A stretch of 64,000 bases of DNA from Flavobacterium agrisoli (lineage in GTDB: Bacteria > Bacteroidota > Bacteroidia > Flavobacteriales > Flavobacteriaceae). The notes under the pieces are model-generated. The model searched no databases. It had not been told where the DNA came from and was given only the letters and a program-made list of their open reading frames with translations. The stretch lies in contig NZ_JAEHFV010000001.1 in the NCBI RefSeq assembly GCF_016522065.1, forward strand, positions 1,136,221 to 1,200,220, written 5' to 3'. The position numbers were made by a program, and so were the translations under genes. The first letter of the stretch is position 1. Each line of letters begins with the position of its first letter. This document shows positions 25,546 to 34,624 of the stretch, one piece after another.

Positions 25546-28500
25546 TTAAAAGTTGAATTTTAAATTAAATCCATAATTGGCTGGAGAGGGCATTTGTCCC
25601 ATTTCTATTCCAGGCAAAATGGTATTACCATTCAGAGCAGCTGTTTCAGGATCATAAATAGGAAAATCAGATATAACGGCTAAATCTCTTCCAAAAACAG
25701 CAAATTGTACTGCTTGCAAACCTGTATTTCGAAGCCACTTTTTAGGAAATTCATAAGCAAAACTTAGCTCACGGAGTTTTAAGTAAGAAGCATCGAAAGA
25801 ATTGGATTCAATATTAGCCCTTCTATAATATCGGGTATAATAATCTGGAAGTGTAACTTTTGTAGTATTTTCCGAATAGCTACCATCAGCATTTAAAACC
25901 ACACCATCGCCTATAATATAACCTTCTTCACGCCCCATTAATGTACCTTCTAGTTTACCTTGCTCCATCATTTTATGATGCGTTTGCGAATAAATCACAC
26001 CTCCATATTGTCCGTCAAGGGTTACACTGGCAGTAAAATTACCTATAGAAAAAGAGTTTGTAAAACCAGCTTTCCAGTCGGGACTAGCATCACCTATATA
26101 CTGAATATCATCTGGATAAGCTGGTAATCCCGCTTCATCATAAACAATATTTCCTTGGGGATCGCGCACAAATCCGTAACCATACATAGCAGTGGTTGTA
26201 CCGCCTACTTTACCAATTAAGGATGCTGTACCACCTTCTCCAATTACAAATTGATCATCGGCTCCATCGGCTAGTTCTAAAATTTTATTCCAATTACGAG
26301 ACCAATTTAAAGTTGATTTCCATTTAAAACCAGGGTTATCAATTATGGTGGCCCCTAATATAATTTCTACTCCTCTATTTCGAACATTACCAGCATTTGT
26401 AATTCTGCTAGAATAACCTGTACTATAATCTAAGGGCACTGTAATAATTTGGTTTTTAGTATTACTTTCGTATACCGTAGCATCAAGTGTTAATCGTTTG
26501 TTGAACATATAAAGTTCAAAACCAGTTTCAAAACTTGTTGTAATTTCGGGCTGAAAACTATCGTTAAAAAGTGTATTATCTGTTACTGCCGAACTAGGAA
26601 AATCAGATTGACCGTAGTATTTACTAGTTCTGTACGGATCGGTATCATTACCCACTTTAGCAAAAGAAAAACGGTATTTTAAATAATCAATAGTTTCGGG
26701 CATATTGAACATTTCGGAAAAAACAATACTGGTATTTACCGATGGATAGAAAAATGAATTATTTTCTAGTGGTAAGGTACTCGACCAATCGTTTCGTCCT
26801 GTCACATCAACAAAAATATAATCCTTGTACGCTAACGAAATCAAACCATACAAACTGTTTACCTCTTTATTACTATCATCTTTCCGAACCAAAGGAGTAG
26901 TTACTCCATTGGTAAGTTTATAAACATCGGGAACGACTAAACCTTCCACTTCTGCTTCCATTTTTCGGTATTTTTGAGATCTGCTGTTTCCTCCTAAGGA
27001 ACCCGAAAAACTGAAACTTTGGCTAAAATCATTTTTATAGGAGAGCAAAAAATCATTATTGATTTCTTGCATGTATACGTCTTGCGTTTTAAAAAAACCT
27101 TTTGCGTATCTATTGATACTATATGGTCGACGCTGTTGCCTGTTTTGATTGTAGGTATTTAAAGAAGTTCGAACCATCAAATCCAAATGATTTCCCAAAT
27201 CAATATTCGCAAAAAGATTTCCTACCACTTGACTACTTTCTAGCGGATTAGTCGCCTCGTATGCAATTAAGTACGGATTATCGATATAAGAACTATAGGG
27301 GTTAATTTGATCTATGTTTTCTAAACCGTTCATCCAAATAGGCTTATACCAATTTAAATCAACATTCGGATTTTGGAATATCATAAAATAAGCTATCGAA
27401 CCATTGTTGTATCCGGTAGAAGGCAAGTTATCACTAGCTCTGTTATTATAATTGATTGATGTTCCAACTTTTATGCGATTCGAAATTTGATAATTAGCAT
27501 TTACGGCCGCCGTATACCTGTCAAAACCAGTATTCGGCATAATCCAATTGTTTTTTTGATTACCGAAAGAAGCTCTAATTGACCCGTTTTTATCTCCACC
27601 TTGAAGTGATATGTTATTATTAAGTGTTACACCCGTATTCCAAAAATCTTTGCGATTGTCTTTATAGGGTTGCCATAAAGTTCGTTCTGCTCCTTGTCCT
27701 TGTAAAATAGGGTCATATTGGTAATAATATTGATTGTTAAATGCAGGCCCATAAGCACTACTTGTACCGCTAGTACTAGCACCATCTTCAGAAGCACCAT
27801 ACGAATAGTACAATTCACCTTCTTTATTGAATCCTTTTCCAGTTCCTTGTCCGTATTGATATTGATAATCTGGCCAACGTTGTATCACGTCAAAAGTTGC
27901 ACCAGAAGTTACCGTAACACCAAGCCCTTTGCTTTTTTTACCTGATTTTGTTGTAATAATTAAAGCACCATTAGCAGCGCGGCTACCATACAAAGCCGTT
28001 GCTCCAGCTCCTTTCAGCACTGTTACACTCTGGATATCGTCTACATTCAAATCAGATATTCCGTTACCGTAATCGATCGGAGAATCGTCTCCCATATAAG
28101 CCGTAGAGGAGCCCGACGTAGTCATTTGAGATTGCATCGGAACACCATCTACCACAATCAATGCTTGGTTATCATTAATATCGATAGAACGATTTCCCCT
28201 TAAAATAATAGATTGCGAATTAATGGGTCCTGAACCGGAAGAAGTAATATTTAAACCCGCAACTTTTCCTTTTAAAGCCGATGACCAATTATTAGGAGTC
28301 GTTTTTTCGAGCTCATCAGCTTTTATGGTTTGTTGCGCAAAACCCAAACGTTTTTCTTCTCTTTTTATTCCTAACGCCGTAACCACTACATCATTCAACA
28401 TATTAGTTTGTTCTTTTAATTGAATGACTATTGGTGATTTGGATAAAGCTACTTCTTGATCTTCAAATCCGATAAATGAGATTACCAATCTGGCCGAATT

Positions 28501-28989
28501 AGAAACCGTAATAGTAAAATTACCGTCGAAATCGGTTGTAACCGTATTAGAAGTACCTTTTTCGGTCACTGAGGCACCTGGCAAAGACATACCGCCAGCA
28601 TCCAAAACTTTACCTTTTACCAGCTGGGGTTTTTGATCGGGTTTGATAACCGTAATAGTTGAATTAATTCTTTTAAACTCAAAACCCGATTGTTGGCTTA
28701 TTTTATTTAATATGCTTTCAACCGATTCGTTGACAGTATGAATTGAAAAACGCTTCGAAAATCCTGATATTTTATCATCAAAAATAAAAGTAAATTGCGT
28801 TTTTTGTTCGATTGCGCTAAGTACTTCTGTTATAGAAGCATTATTCAGATTTAGCGAAATTTGCTTTTCATTTAATACTTGATCGCTTATAGGCTTTGCA
28901 AATACATTGCTTATGAACAGAAAAGCAAGCAGCAAAAAAACGTAATTAGATACGTATTGATTTAAAAAAAATTGTAGTTTAGTATTCAT
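25546..28989 (-). CDS. SusC/RagA TonB-linked outer-membrane transporter with STN signalling domain
   Basis: A 1147-residue TonB-dependent transporter. After the signal peptide, an STN domain (about residues 45-100) shows it takes part in trans-envelope signalling to the FecR anti-sigma factor encoded upstream. A carboxypeptidase-like domain (about 118-200), the plug (VVVTALGIKREEKRLG and ALIVVDGVPM) and a large beta-barrel ending NYGFNLKFNF follow. Length and order fit SusC transducers. The substrate is likely a phosphodiester or phosphorylated compound, judged from the two phosphoesterases downstream. Confidence 0.95.
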   Translation of the reverse strand: MNTKLQFFLNQYVSNYVFLLLAFLFISNVFAKPISDQVLNEKQISLNLNNASITEVLSAIEQKTQFTFIFDDKISGFSKRFSIHTVNESVESILNKISQQSGFEFKRINSTITVIKPDQKPQLVKGKVLDAGGMSLPGASVTEKGTSNTVTTDFDGNFTITVSNSARLVISFIGFEDQEVALSKSPIVIQLKEQTNMLNDVVVTALGIKREEKRLGFAQQTIKADELEKTTPNNWSSALKGKVAGLNITSSGSGPINSQSIILRGNRSIDINDNQALIVVDGVPMQSQMTTSGSSTAYMGDDSPIDYGNGISDLNVDDIQSVTVLKGAGATALYGSRAANGALIITTKSGKKSKGLGVTVTSGATFDVIQRWPDYQYQYGQGTGKGFNKEGELYYSYGASEDGASTSGTSSAYGPAFNNQYYYQYDPILQGQGAERTLWQPYKDNRKDFWNTGVTLNNNISLQGGDKNGSIRASFGNQKNNWIMPNTGFDRYTAAVNANYQISNRIKVGTSINYNNRASDNLPSTGYNNGSIAYFMIFQNPNVDLNWYKPIWMNGLENIDQINPYSSYIDNPYLIAYEATNPLESSQVVGNLFANIDLGNHLDLMVRTSLNTYNQNRQQRRPYSINRYAKGFFKTQDVYMQEINNDFLLSYKNDFSQSFSFSGSLGGNSRSQKYRKMEAEVEGLVVPDVYKLTNGVTTPLVRKDDSNKEVNSLYGLISLAYKDYIFVDVTGRNDWSSTLPLENNSFFYPSVNTSIVFSEMFNMPETIDYLKYRFSFAKVGNDTDPYRTSKYYGQSDFPSSAVTDNTLFNDSFQPEITTSFETGFELYMFNKRLTLDATVYESNTKNQIITVPLDYSTGYSSRITNAGNVRNRGVEIILGATIIDNPGFKWKSTLNWSRNWNKILELADGADDQFVIGEGGTASLIGKVGGTTTAMYGYGFVRDPQGNIVYDEAGLPAYPDDIQYIGDASPDWKAGFTNSFSIGNFTASVTLDGQYGGVIYSQTHHKMMEQGKLEGTLMGREEGYIIGDGVVLNADGSYSENTTKVTLPDYYTRYYRRANIESNSFDASYLKLRELSFAYEFPKKWLRNTGLQAVQFAVFGRDLAVISDFPIYDPETAALNGNTILPGIEMGQMPSPANYGFNLKFNF

Positions 28990-29030
28990 TACAGTAAGGC
29001 TATAAATTTGTTTTTGTAGTCTGTTTTTCT

Positions 29031-29054
29031 CCGCTTCTGTTCCAGCAGAAGCGG
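29031..29054 (-). promoter_or_regulatory. Hairpin between fecR and susC
   Basis: CCGCTTCTG (29031-29039) pairs with CAGAAGCGG (29046-29054). On the minus strand it lies 42 bases upstream of the SusC ATG and is not followed by T's, so it is less a terminator than an RNA-processing or mRNA-stabilising structure at the 5' end of susC. Confidence 0.5.
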
Positions 29055-29070
29055 TTTTGTTTTAATTAAA

Positions 29071-30006
29071 TTAATTTGGTTTTCTTCTTATAATAATCTG
29101 TTTTGGGGTTATGTATTCTATTTGTAATTCTTTTAGCAAGGCTATACTTTGAAGGATGTTATCCAGCTTGGGTTCTTTAAATTTTCCAGATATAGTAAGC
29201 TCTTCAATGGTTTTATCCTGAAATTGAATGGTCACATCATACCAATTTTCTAAAATTCGAGCGGTTTGCGCTAAGGAATTTTTCTTTAGTACTATACAAT
29301 TCGTTGTCCAGGCAATCCCTTCTTTACTATTTTCTTTTGTTAAAACAAAGCCATTAGCAGGTATAAAATCAACTTGATTGTTTTTAATCAACACCACATT
29401 TTCACCATTCGGAGCACTTACTTTTACTTTACCCGTTAAAACACTCACTTTTGTATGATTATGATTATAAGCGTTAATATTAAACGAAGTTCCTAGCACT
29501 TGTACTTTTACATCCTTTGTATTGATTATAAAAGGCTTACTAGGGTTTCGGGTAACTTTAAAATAAGCTTCTCCTTTTAATCGAACCATTCTTTGATTGC
29601 CAAATTTTTCAGGAACTACAACCGAACTATTCGAATTTAAAACTACGATACTACCATCGGTAAGTATAATTTGCTTTTTTTCACCTCTTACTGTAGCATG
29701 GGTAATGAAGTTTTCTTTTAAAAAATGAGTTTGATACACATAGGTTATACCCAACATTACAACCAAAAGAGCGGCCGCTTTATAAAGACTAGACCAAATT
29801 TTTTGTTTGGAAGTGGAAGTTTTGTGGGTCGACTTCTGTATTTTTTTCCAAATACGATTTCTTTTTTTCTGCAAAAACGAATTTGGAATTGTTTTTTCGG
29901 ATTGTTGGAGTGAATTCAAATAGTTTTCAACAGCTAAAATTTCTTCTGCAGTAGCGGTTCCTTCAGCATACTTATTTGCTAAATCTAAAAATTGTTCTTT
30001 TTTCAA
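29071..30006 (-). CDS. FecR family anti-sigma factor
   Basis: A 311-residue inner-membrane regulator. The N-terminal 85 residues are cytoplasmic, one membrane helix follows (about 88-108, AAALLVVMLGITYVYQT), then the periplasmic FecR domain (ILTDGSIVVLNSNSSVVVPE) and a C-terminal DUF4974-like domain (ENWYDVTIQF to the end). It binds the ECF sigma factor and releases it when the STN domain of SusC reports substrate binding. The gene lies 93 bases after the sigma gene. Confidence 0.93.
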   Translation of the reverse strand: MKKEQFLDLANKYAEGTATAEEILAVENYLNSLQQSEKTIPNSFLQKKRNRIWKKIQKSTHKTSTSKQKIWSSLYKAAALLVVMLGITYVYQTHFLKENFITHATVRGEKKQIILTDGSIVVLNSNSSVVVPEKFGNQRMVRLKGEAYFKVTRNPSKPFIINTKDVKVQVLGTSFNINAYNHNHTKVSVLTGKVKVSAPNGENVVLIKNNQVDFIPANGFVLTKENSKEGIAWTTNCIVLKKNSLAQTARILENWYDVTIQFQDKTIEELTISGKFKEPKLDNILQSIALLKELQIEYITPKQIIIRRKPN

Positions 30007-30099
30007 AATACTTGCTTTTACCTGTAAGTCACATTTTTTCAGGGTAACAAGTAGTCTGTTTTATTGATTTAACGGTTCCTTAAAAGAAACCAAGGGTAG

Positions 30100-30690
30100 C
30101 TAACAATAAAAAAACATTCCGATAACAAAAGCCGAAAGTTGATAGTCATCGAAATTATTTCGAAGGTATTTCAAGGCATTACTAATGTGCTTTTCGACAG
30201 TTAATAATGATATATTTAATTTGATTGCTATTTCGGTATTAGAATAGTATTCAAATCGACTTAATATAAAGACTTCTTTGCACTTGGGCGAAAGTTTGTT
30301 AATATGATTTATTACTGTTTTTTCAAAATCTTTATATTCAATATCATCCATAGTTTTGGAAGGAATGGAGATGGTTTCTAAAATATCAAGATGCTCTTGA
30401 GTAAATTTTAAACTACGAATATGGTTAATTACCTTGTATTTTATCGCTTTTAATAAATACGATTCCAAATGTAATATGGTAGCCGAAGGCATTTTGTTCC
30501 ACAAATCAATAAAAAGTTCTTGCACAATATCCTCACAAACTTCTTCATCCTGATAAATGGAGTAAGCATAGCGATACAGAGGTTTCCAATAACGGTCAAA
30601 TATAACCTCAAAAGCCATTTGGTTGCCATTTCCTGCAAGTGCTTGTAACTCCTTATCGCTATATCCTATCAATCGTTTTTTCATAATCAA
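30100..30690 (-). CDS. ECF-type RNA polymerase sigma factor (FecI-like)
   Basis: A 196-residue sigma-70 family ECF factor. Region 2 is visible as FEVIFDRYWKPLYRYAYSIY, then EDIVQELFIDLWNKM, and region 4 as LSPKCKEVFILSRFEYYSNT and NISLLTVEKHISNALKYLR. The first gene of the Sus operon, it should turn on transcription of susC and the genes below when released from FecR. A start at the second Met (30684) is equally plausible. The spacing to fecR suggests cotranscription. Confidence 0.92.
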   Translation of the reverse strand: MIMKKRLIGYSDKELQALAGNGNQMAFEVIFDRYWKPLYRYAYSIYQDEEVCEDIVQELFIDLWNKMPSATILHLESYLLKAIKYKVINHIRSLKFTQEHLDILETISIPSKTMDDIEYKDFEKTVINHINKLSPKCKEVFILSRFEYYSNTEIAIKLNISLLTVEKHISNALKYLRNNFDDYQLSAFVIGMFFYC

Positions 30691-30788
30691 GTAGTATTGA
30701 CAAATGAAAAAAATGTAGCGCTGAATGCCTAGAAAAGGAGTTTAAGTTTCTGTTAAGCATTTAATACTGTACATACTTAAAACAAAAA

Positions 30789-30819
30789 AAAGGAATAAAA
30801 CAATTTGTTTCATCCCTTT
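30789..30819 (-). terminator. Terminator of the thioredoxin-like gene pair
   Basis: A 14-bp stem with two G-T pairs (30789-30802 with 30806-30819) has a T-rich tail on the minus strand, ending transcription 27 bases past the stop at 30846. Confidence 0.75.
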
Positions 30820-30845
30820 TCTAAATTTAAAATTCGTTATTTATT

Positions 30846-31451
30846 TTATTTCTTCGTTTTTATAGAACAACCAATAGCTTTTGTTGTTTCGGGCGAAGGG
30901 TTTTTACCGTTTTCTAAGGCTGCAATGGCATTTTCAAGGTATTTTTCTTTTACATCTGCTGCACTATCTACATTATCATCAATAGCGCCAATGTATTTTA
31001 CAATTCGATTTTTATCCAGCAAGAAAACGTGTGGTGTTTTGGTAGCTCCGTATTGTGGATATATTTTTTGACCTTCATCTACTAAATAAGGAAAAGCAAA
31101 TGCTTTTTCTTTCGCTCTCACTTGCATTGCTTCGTAATTGTCATCAGGTTGAGCAATTGGGTCGTTTGGGTTAATTGCTAAAAGAATATAGCCTTGTGGT
31201 TTGTATTTTTTAGCCAAATCATTAATACGGTCTTCGTATTTCTTGGCAAACGGACAGTGATTACAGGTAAAAACGATAATAAAACCTTTGGCATTCTTGT
31301 AATCGGCCATAGAATACATTTTCCCGTCAACTGATTTCAATTTAAAATCGGTGGCTTTGTCTCCAATTTTATACGGTACAGGAACATTTACCGCAAAAGA
31401 AGAGAAGAAAAAAACAGCGATCACCGCTATAAATAAGGATACTTTTTTCAT
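30846..31451 (-). CDS. Thioredoxin-fold redoxin, exported
   Basis: A 201-residue protein with a signal peptide (SSFAVNVPV). The thioredoxin fold of AhpC/TSA-redoxin type is visible: FKLKSVDGKMYSMADYKNAK, then the CxxC motif CNHCPFAKKYEDR and the cis-Pro region TPHVFLLDKN. Such exported redoxins shuttle electrons or reduce peroxides or periplasmic disulfides. It lies 13 bases after the TlpA-like gene and so is probably cotranscribed with it. Confidence 0.87.
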   Translation of the reverse strand: MKKVSLFIAVIAVFFFSSFAVNVPVPYKIGDKATDFKLKSVDGKMYSMADYKNAKGFIIVFTCNHCPFAKKYEDRINDLAKKYKPQGYILLAINPNDPIAQPDDNYEAMQVRAKEKAFAFPYLVDEGQKIYPQYGATKTPHVFLLDKNRIVKYIGAIDDNVDSAADVKEKYLENAIAALENGKNPSPETTKAIGCSIKTKK

Positions 31452-31464
31452 TTTATATGATGGT

Positions 31465-31944
31465 TTAATTAATATTCTTTGTTACAAATTCGTTTAGATC
31501 GGAAAAATTTTCAAAACTTTTTTCTACAAAAATTTTCTGATTTTGATGCAAAATTAAGGTCGCCGGAATTGCCCCACTCCATTCGTTATTGACCATTGGC
31601 AACCAATTATTATAATCTTTATCGGTTAACAAAACTACTTGAGATTGCAAGTTTTTGCGCTTAACAAATGGTATTAATTTCGCTTCATATTGGTCTTTAA
31701 AATCCAAACTTACAAGTACCACTTTTACCTTTTTATTCTCCAAATTTAGCTGTTCAAAATAAGGCAATTCTTTTACGCAAGGCGCACACCAAGTAGCCCA
31801 AAAATTAACGACATAAGTGGTGTTTTTTTCGCTCAAAATTGCTTTTTCAAGATTGGCATAATTATCAAAAACAGCTACTTCTTGCGCCATAATCTTTGAA
31901 GAAAACAAGGTCAAAAAAACAACTAAAAATAAGGGTTTCATCAT
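31465..31944 (-). CDS. TlpA-like thiol:disulfide reductase
   Basis: A 159-residue exported thioredoxin-fold protein. After a signal peptide (MKPLFLVVFLTLFSSKIMAQ) it has the motif WATWCAPCVKELPYFEQ, the redox-active CxxC of TlpA/ResA proteins, and a cis-Pro at AIPATLI. It should reduce or isomerise disulfides in the periplasm. Cotranscription with the redoxin is inferred from the 13-base gap. Confidence 0.88.
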   Translation of the reverse strand: MMKPLFLVVFLTLFSSKIMAQEVAVFDNYANLEKAILSEKNTTYVVNFWATWCAPCVKELPYFEQLNLENKKVKVVLVSLDFKDQYEAKLIPFVKRKNLQSQVVLLTDKDYNNWLPMVNNEWSGAIPATLILHQNQKIFVEKSFENFSDLNEFVTKNIN

Positions 31945-32170
31945 CTGATTTTTATTTATAATTTCGTTGTAATTTACAATGATTATCCCGTTTAAAAATT
32001 AGCATTAACAAAACATTAGTACAAAAACAAAAGTACCTTTTTTCAGGAAAAAAGTTTGAAAAAACAGATCAATTTATCAAAAAAAGCATTATAAATAAAA
32101 TCTATATTGATTTATTAAAAAATTAATTTCCAGTATTTTAAAAGCCAAAACTTGAACTTATAATTTAAGA

Positions 32171-32938
32171 TCATCCAATCCAAGTTTTAAAATCAGAAAC
32201 TTTCTCCCTACTTACAATCACCTCCTCTGCTTTGTAGGTTGGAAGCAAAATTTTGAGCCTTGAATTACTGTACATTGTGATCTCTTTTATGGCTTTTAAG
32301 GATACGATAAACTTACGACTAATTCTGAAAAATTCCTTCGGATTGAGTTCTTGTTCTACCATTTCCAAAGTGGCATCCAGCAGGTAATTTCGATTGTCAA
32401 AAGTATGAATATAGGTTCCTTTGTTTTCACTAAAAAAACATTCAATTTCGGAAATGGAAATCACCTTTAATTGCGATCCAATTTTGATGGTAAAGCGTTC
32501 TTTAAATGGTTTCTCAAACGGATTAAAAAGCAACTTTTTTATCACTTCAAAATCGGCTGCGTACGAATGGGAAATAGGGGTTATAGGTTGCCATTTTTTA
32601 TATTTCAAAATAGCCTCTTCCAACTCTTCCTCATCAATGGGTTTTAACAAATAATCAATCGAATTTAATTTGAAAGCCTTCAAAGCATATTCGTCATAAG
32701 CGGTTGTAAAAATGATGGCGCTCTGGATACTGACTTTCTCAAAAATTTCAAACGAAAGACCATCCGACAATTGGATATCTAAAAAAATCAAATCAGGTTG
32801 TGGATTCTGAGAAAACCATGTAACCGATTCTTCAACCGAATGCAATAACTGAGTGACTGATACATTTAACTTTTCGAGTTTGCGTTGCAATAATCTCGCA
32901 GCGGGTTTTTCATCTTCAATAATGAGTACGTTCATCAT
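32171..32938 (-). CDS. LytTR-type response regulator
   Basis: A 255-residue response regulator. Receiver domain with acidic pocket LIIEDE and phospho-acceptor Asp54 in LIFLDIQLSDG, then a linker and the C-terminal LytTR DNA-binding domain (about 150-255: RFTIKIGSQLKVISISEIEC, then FFRISRKFIVSLKAIKEI). A second Met start (32935) is possible. The partner is the LytS-like kinase two genes upstream. LytTR regulators bind short direct repeats; none was assigned here. Confidence 0.92.
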   Translation of the reverse strand: MMNVLIIEDEKPAARLLQRKLEKLNVSVTQLLHSVEESVTWFSQNPQPDLIFLDIQLSDGLSFEIFEKVSIQSAIIFTTAYDEYALKAFKLNSIDYLLKPIDEEELEEAILKYKKWQPITPISHSYAADFEVIKKLLFNPFEKPFKERFTIKIGSQLKVISISEIECFFSENKGTYIHTFDNRNYLLDATLEMVEQELNPKEFFRISRKFIVSLKAIKEITMYSNSRLKILLPTYKAEEVIVSREKVSDFKTWIG

Positions 32939-32939
32939 G

Positions 32940-33242
32940 CTATTGCCATTTATTTTGATTTTCTTTTTCTTTCTGCATCAATTCGTTGATTTTTTTCTCT
33001 TCCCATTCTTTTCCAAAAAAAGGCATCACATCAAAAACCTTCAATCCGTGAATCAACAAACCAACTCCCCACCCCATTATAGGCCACAATGACCATAAAT
33101 ATTCGGGCGAAGTGCGTAGGTTTAAAAAAACCAAAAAACCATTGACGGCCACATAAGAAATCAAATTACCATAAAACCCTTTGATTTCTTCTACCTTTTT
33201 TTTGGCTCTGTCGTATTTTTCATTTTCAAAACTATTTTCCAT
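32940..33242 (-). CDS. 2TM domain protein
   Basis: A 100-residue protein with two membrane helices (FYGNLISYVAVNGFLVFLNL and SLWPIMGWGVGLLIHGLKVF). The same 2TM domain closes the preceding histidine kinase, including the ending EEKKINELM. The domain (about 80 residues) is typically linked to LytS/LytTR systems. The chosen start follows the kinase stop directly; a Met at 33269 would overlap it. Translational coupling and a role in the signalling complex are inferred. Confidence 0.85.
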   Translation of the reverse strand: MENSFENEKYDRAKKKVEEIKGFYGNLISYVAVNGFLVFLNLRTSPEYLWSLWPIMGWGVGLLIHGLKVFDVMPFFGKEWEEKKINELMQKEKENQNKWQ

Positions 33243-33243
33243 T

Positions 33244-34605
33244 TTATTTCCAATTTGTAAATTGTTCATCCTCTTTATTCATCAATTCTTTTATTTTTCG
33301 TTCTTCCCAAGTACTGCCGTATCCAAATGTTTTAAAAGCATGCATCGACAAACCAAATCCCCAACCAAATACAGTAAACCAAAACCAATGAAAGCTTGGC
33401 ACTACCAACAAATTGGTTACAATTACAATCGGAATGCAACAACAATACACGGTTAAATGGGTATAAAACTCCTTTAATTCTTTCACTCGTTTTTTGGCTC
33501 GAAAATAGGTTGCGTCTTCGGCATATCTTGAAAAAGTATCCATAACAGAAACTTGTTTGGTTAAAATGGGAATTTTGACACTAAATTTTTGTTCGTTTTC
33601 ATCGATAATCACTTTGCGATTGGTAATTAAAGCATATCGATTGGCTATATTTTGCAAACCAACGCCTTGTCGTTCCTGCAAAACCTTCTTCTTTTGCAAA
33701 TCATTCTCAACAATTAAATAATTATCTTGCTCAAAAATGCGAATATGTAAGGGTTTTTGCTCGCTCACTACATTGTGCTTAATCGTGTTTTCGAGTAAAA
33801 GTTGCAACGACAGCGGCACTACTTTCGCTTCAGCATTACTATTTTCAAAATCAGGAAGCGAAAAAGACAAGCTGTTTTCGAATCGCATTTTGAGCAAATT
33901 CATATACGTTTTGGCAAACTTTAGCTCCTCTTCTACCGAAACCAACTCTTTGTCTTTTTGCTCTAAAACATAGCGGTAAATTTTAGATAAAGAAGTGGTA
34001 AAACGTTGTGCATTATCAGGATTTTCCTCGATTAAAGAACTCAATACATTTAAACTATTGAAAAGAAAATGCGGATCGATTTGGTTCTTTAAACTTTCAA
34101 ATTTGGCATTGGCAGTTCCGGCAATGATTTTTTGTTGGGTAATTTCGATTTTAGAAGCTTGTTTCCATTTAATCATAAAACTTCGGGCTTGCAAAAAAGT
34201 CGAAACACCTAACGACAAAATAATATAAAACAAATGCACCCAAATCATTCTAGCCCCAAAAAACACAGCCAAAGTCACGTCTTGCAACACCACAAAAACC
34301 AAATAATTGATACCTAAAACAACCGGAACAGTATATAAAATCGTGCAAATGATCCCAAAATACACCCGTAAATTAGTTTGTTCGAGCCAATCCCATTTTC
34401 GATCCAGAAAAACATTGATAAAACCATTTCCAAATCCCAATCCGAAAGAATACATACAGCTGATAAAAAAAGTAACCAACACATTTCTGACTGTTAAATC
34501 TTCGCCTAAAAAGGCCGAAAACAATACAGCAAAAACCATCGAAATTTTAAAACAAACGACTGTTCCACTTTTTAAATCGGCAAATGAACTTTTATATTCT
34601 TTCAT
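33244..34605 (-). CDS. LytS-like sensor histidine kinase with C-terminal 2TM domain
   Basis: A 453-residue kinase with four membrane helices in the first 145 residues. It then has the His_kinase domain with phospho-acceptor His179 in NQIDPHFLFNSLN, and an ATPase domain with LLLENTIKHNVVSE (N box) and RQGVGLQNIANRY (G box). From about 360 on a 2TM domain is fused (FYTHLTVYCCCIPIVIVTNL, ending EERKIKELM), closely like the small protein encoded next. The signal sensed is unknown. Operon order: TPR protein, this kinase, 2TM, LytTR. Confidence 0.92.
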   Translation of the reverse strand: MKEYKSSFADLKSGTVVCFKISMVFAVLFSAFLGEDLTVRNVLVTFFISCMYSFGLGFGNGFINVFLDRKWDWLEQTNLRVYFGIICTILYTVPVVLGINYLVFVVLQDVTLAVFFGARMIWVHLFYIILSLGVSTFLQARSFMIKWKQASKIEITQQKIIAGTANAKFESLKNQIDPHFLFNSLNVLSSLIEENPDNAQRFTTSLSKIYRYVLEQKDKELVSVEEELKFAKTYMNLLKMRFENSLSFSLPDFENSNAEAKVVPLSLQLLLENTIKHNVVSEQKPLHIRIFEQDNYLIVENDLQKKKVLQERQGVGLQNIANRYALITNRKVIIDENEQKFSVKIPILTKQVSVMDTFSRYAEDATYFRAKKRVKELKEFYTHLTVYCCCIPIVIVTNLLVVPSFHWFWFTVFGWGFGLSMHAFKTFGYGSTWEERKIKELMNKEDEQFTNWK

Positions 34606-34624
34606 TATTTTTAACTAATTCGGT

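Noticed and set aside
28990..29070. Strong terminator ending the fecR transcript
   Set aside because: The hairpin is not followed by T's on the minus strand, so it is better read as a processing or stability structure.
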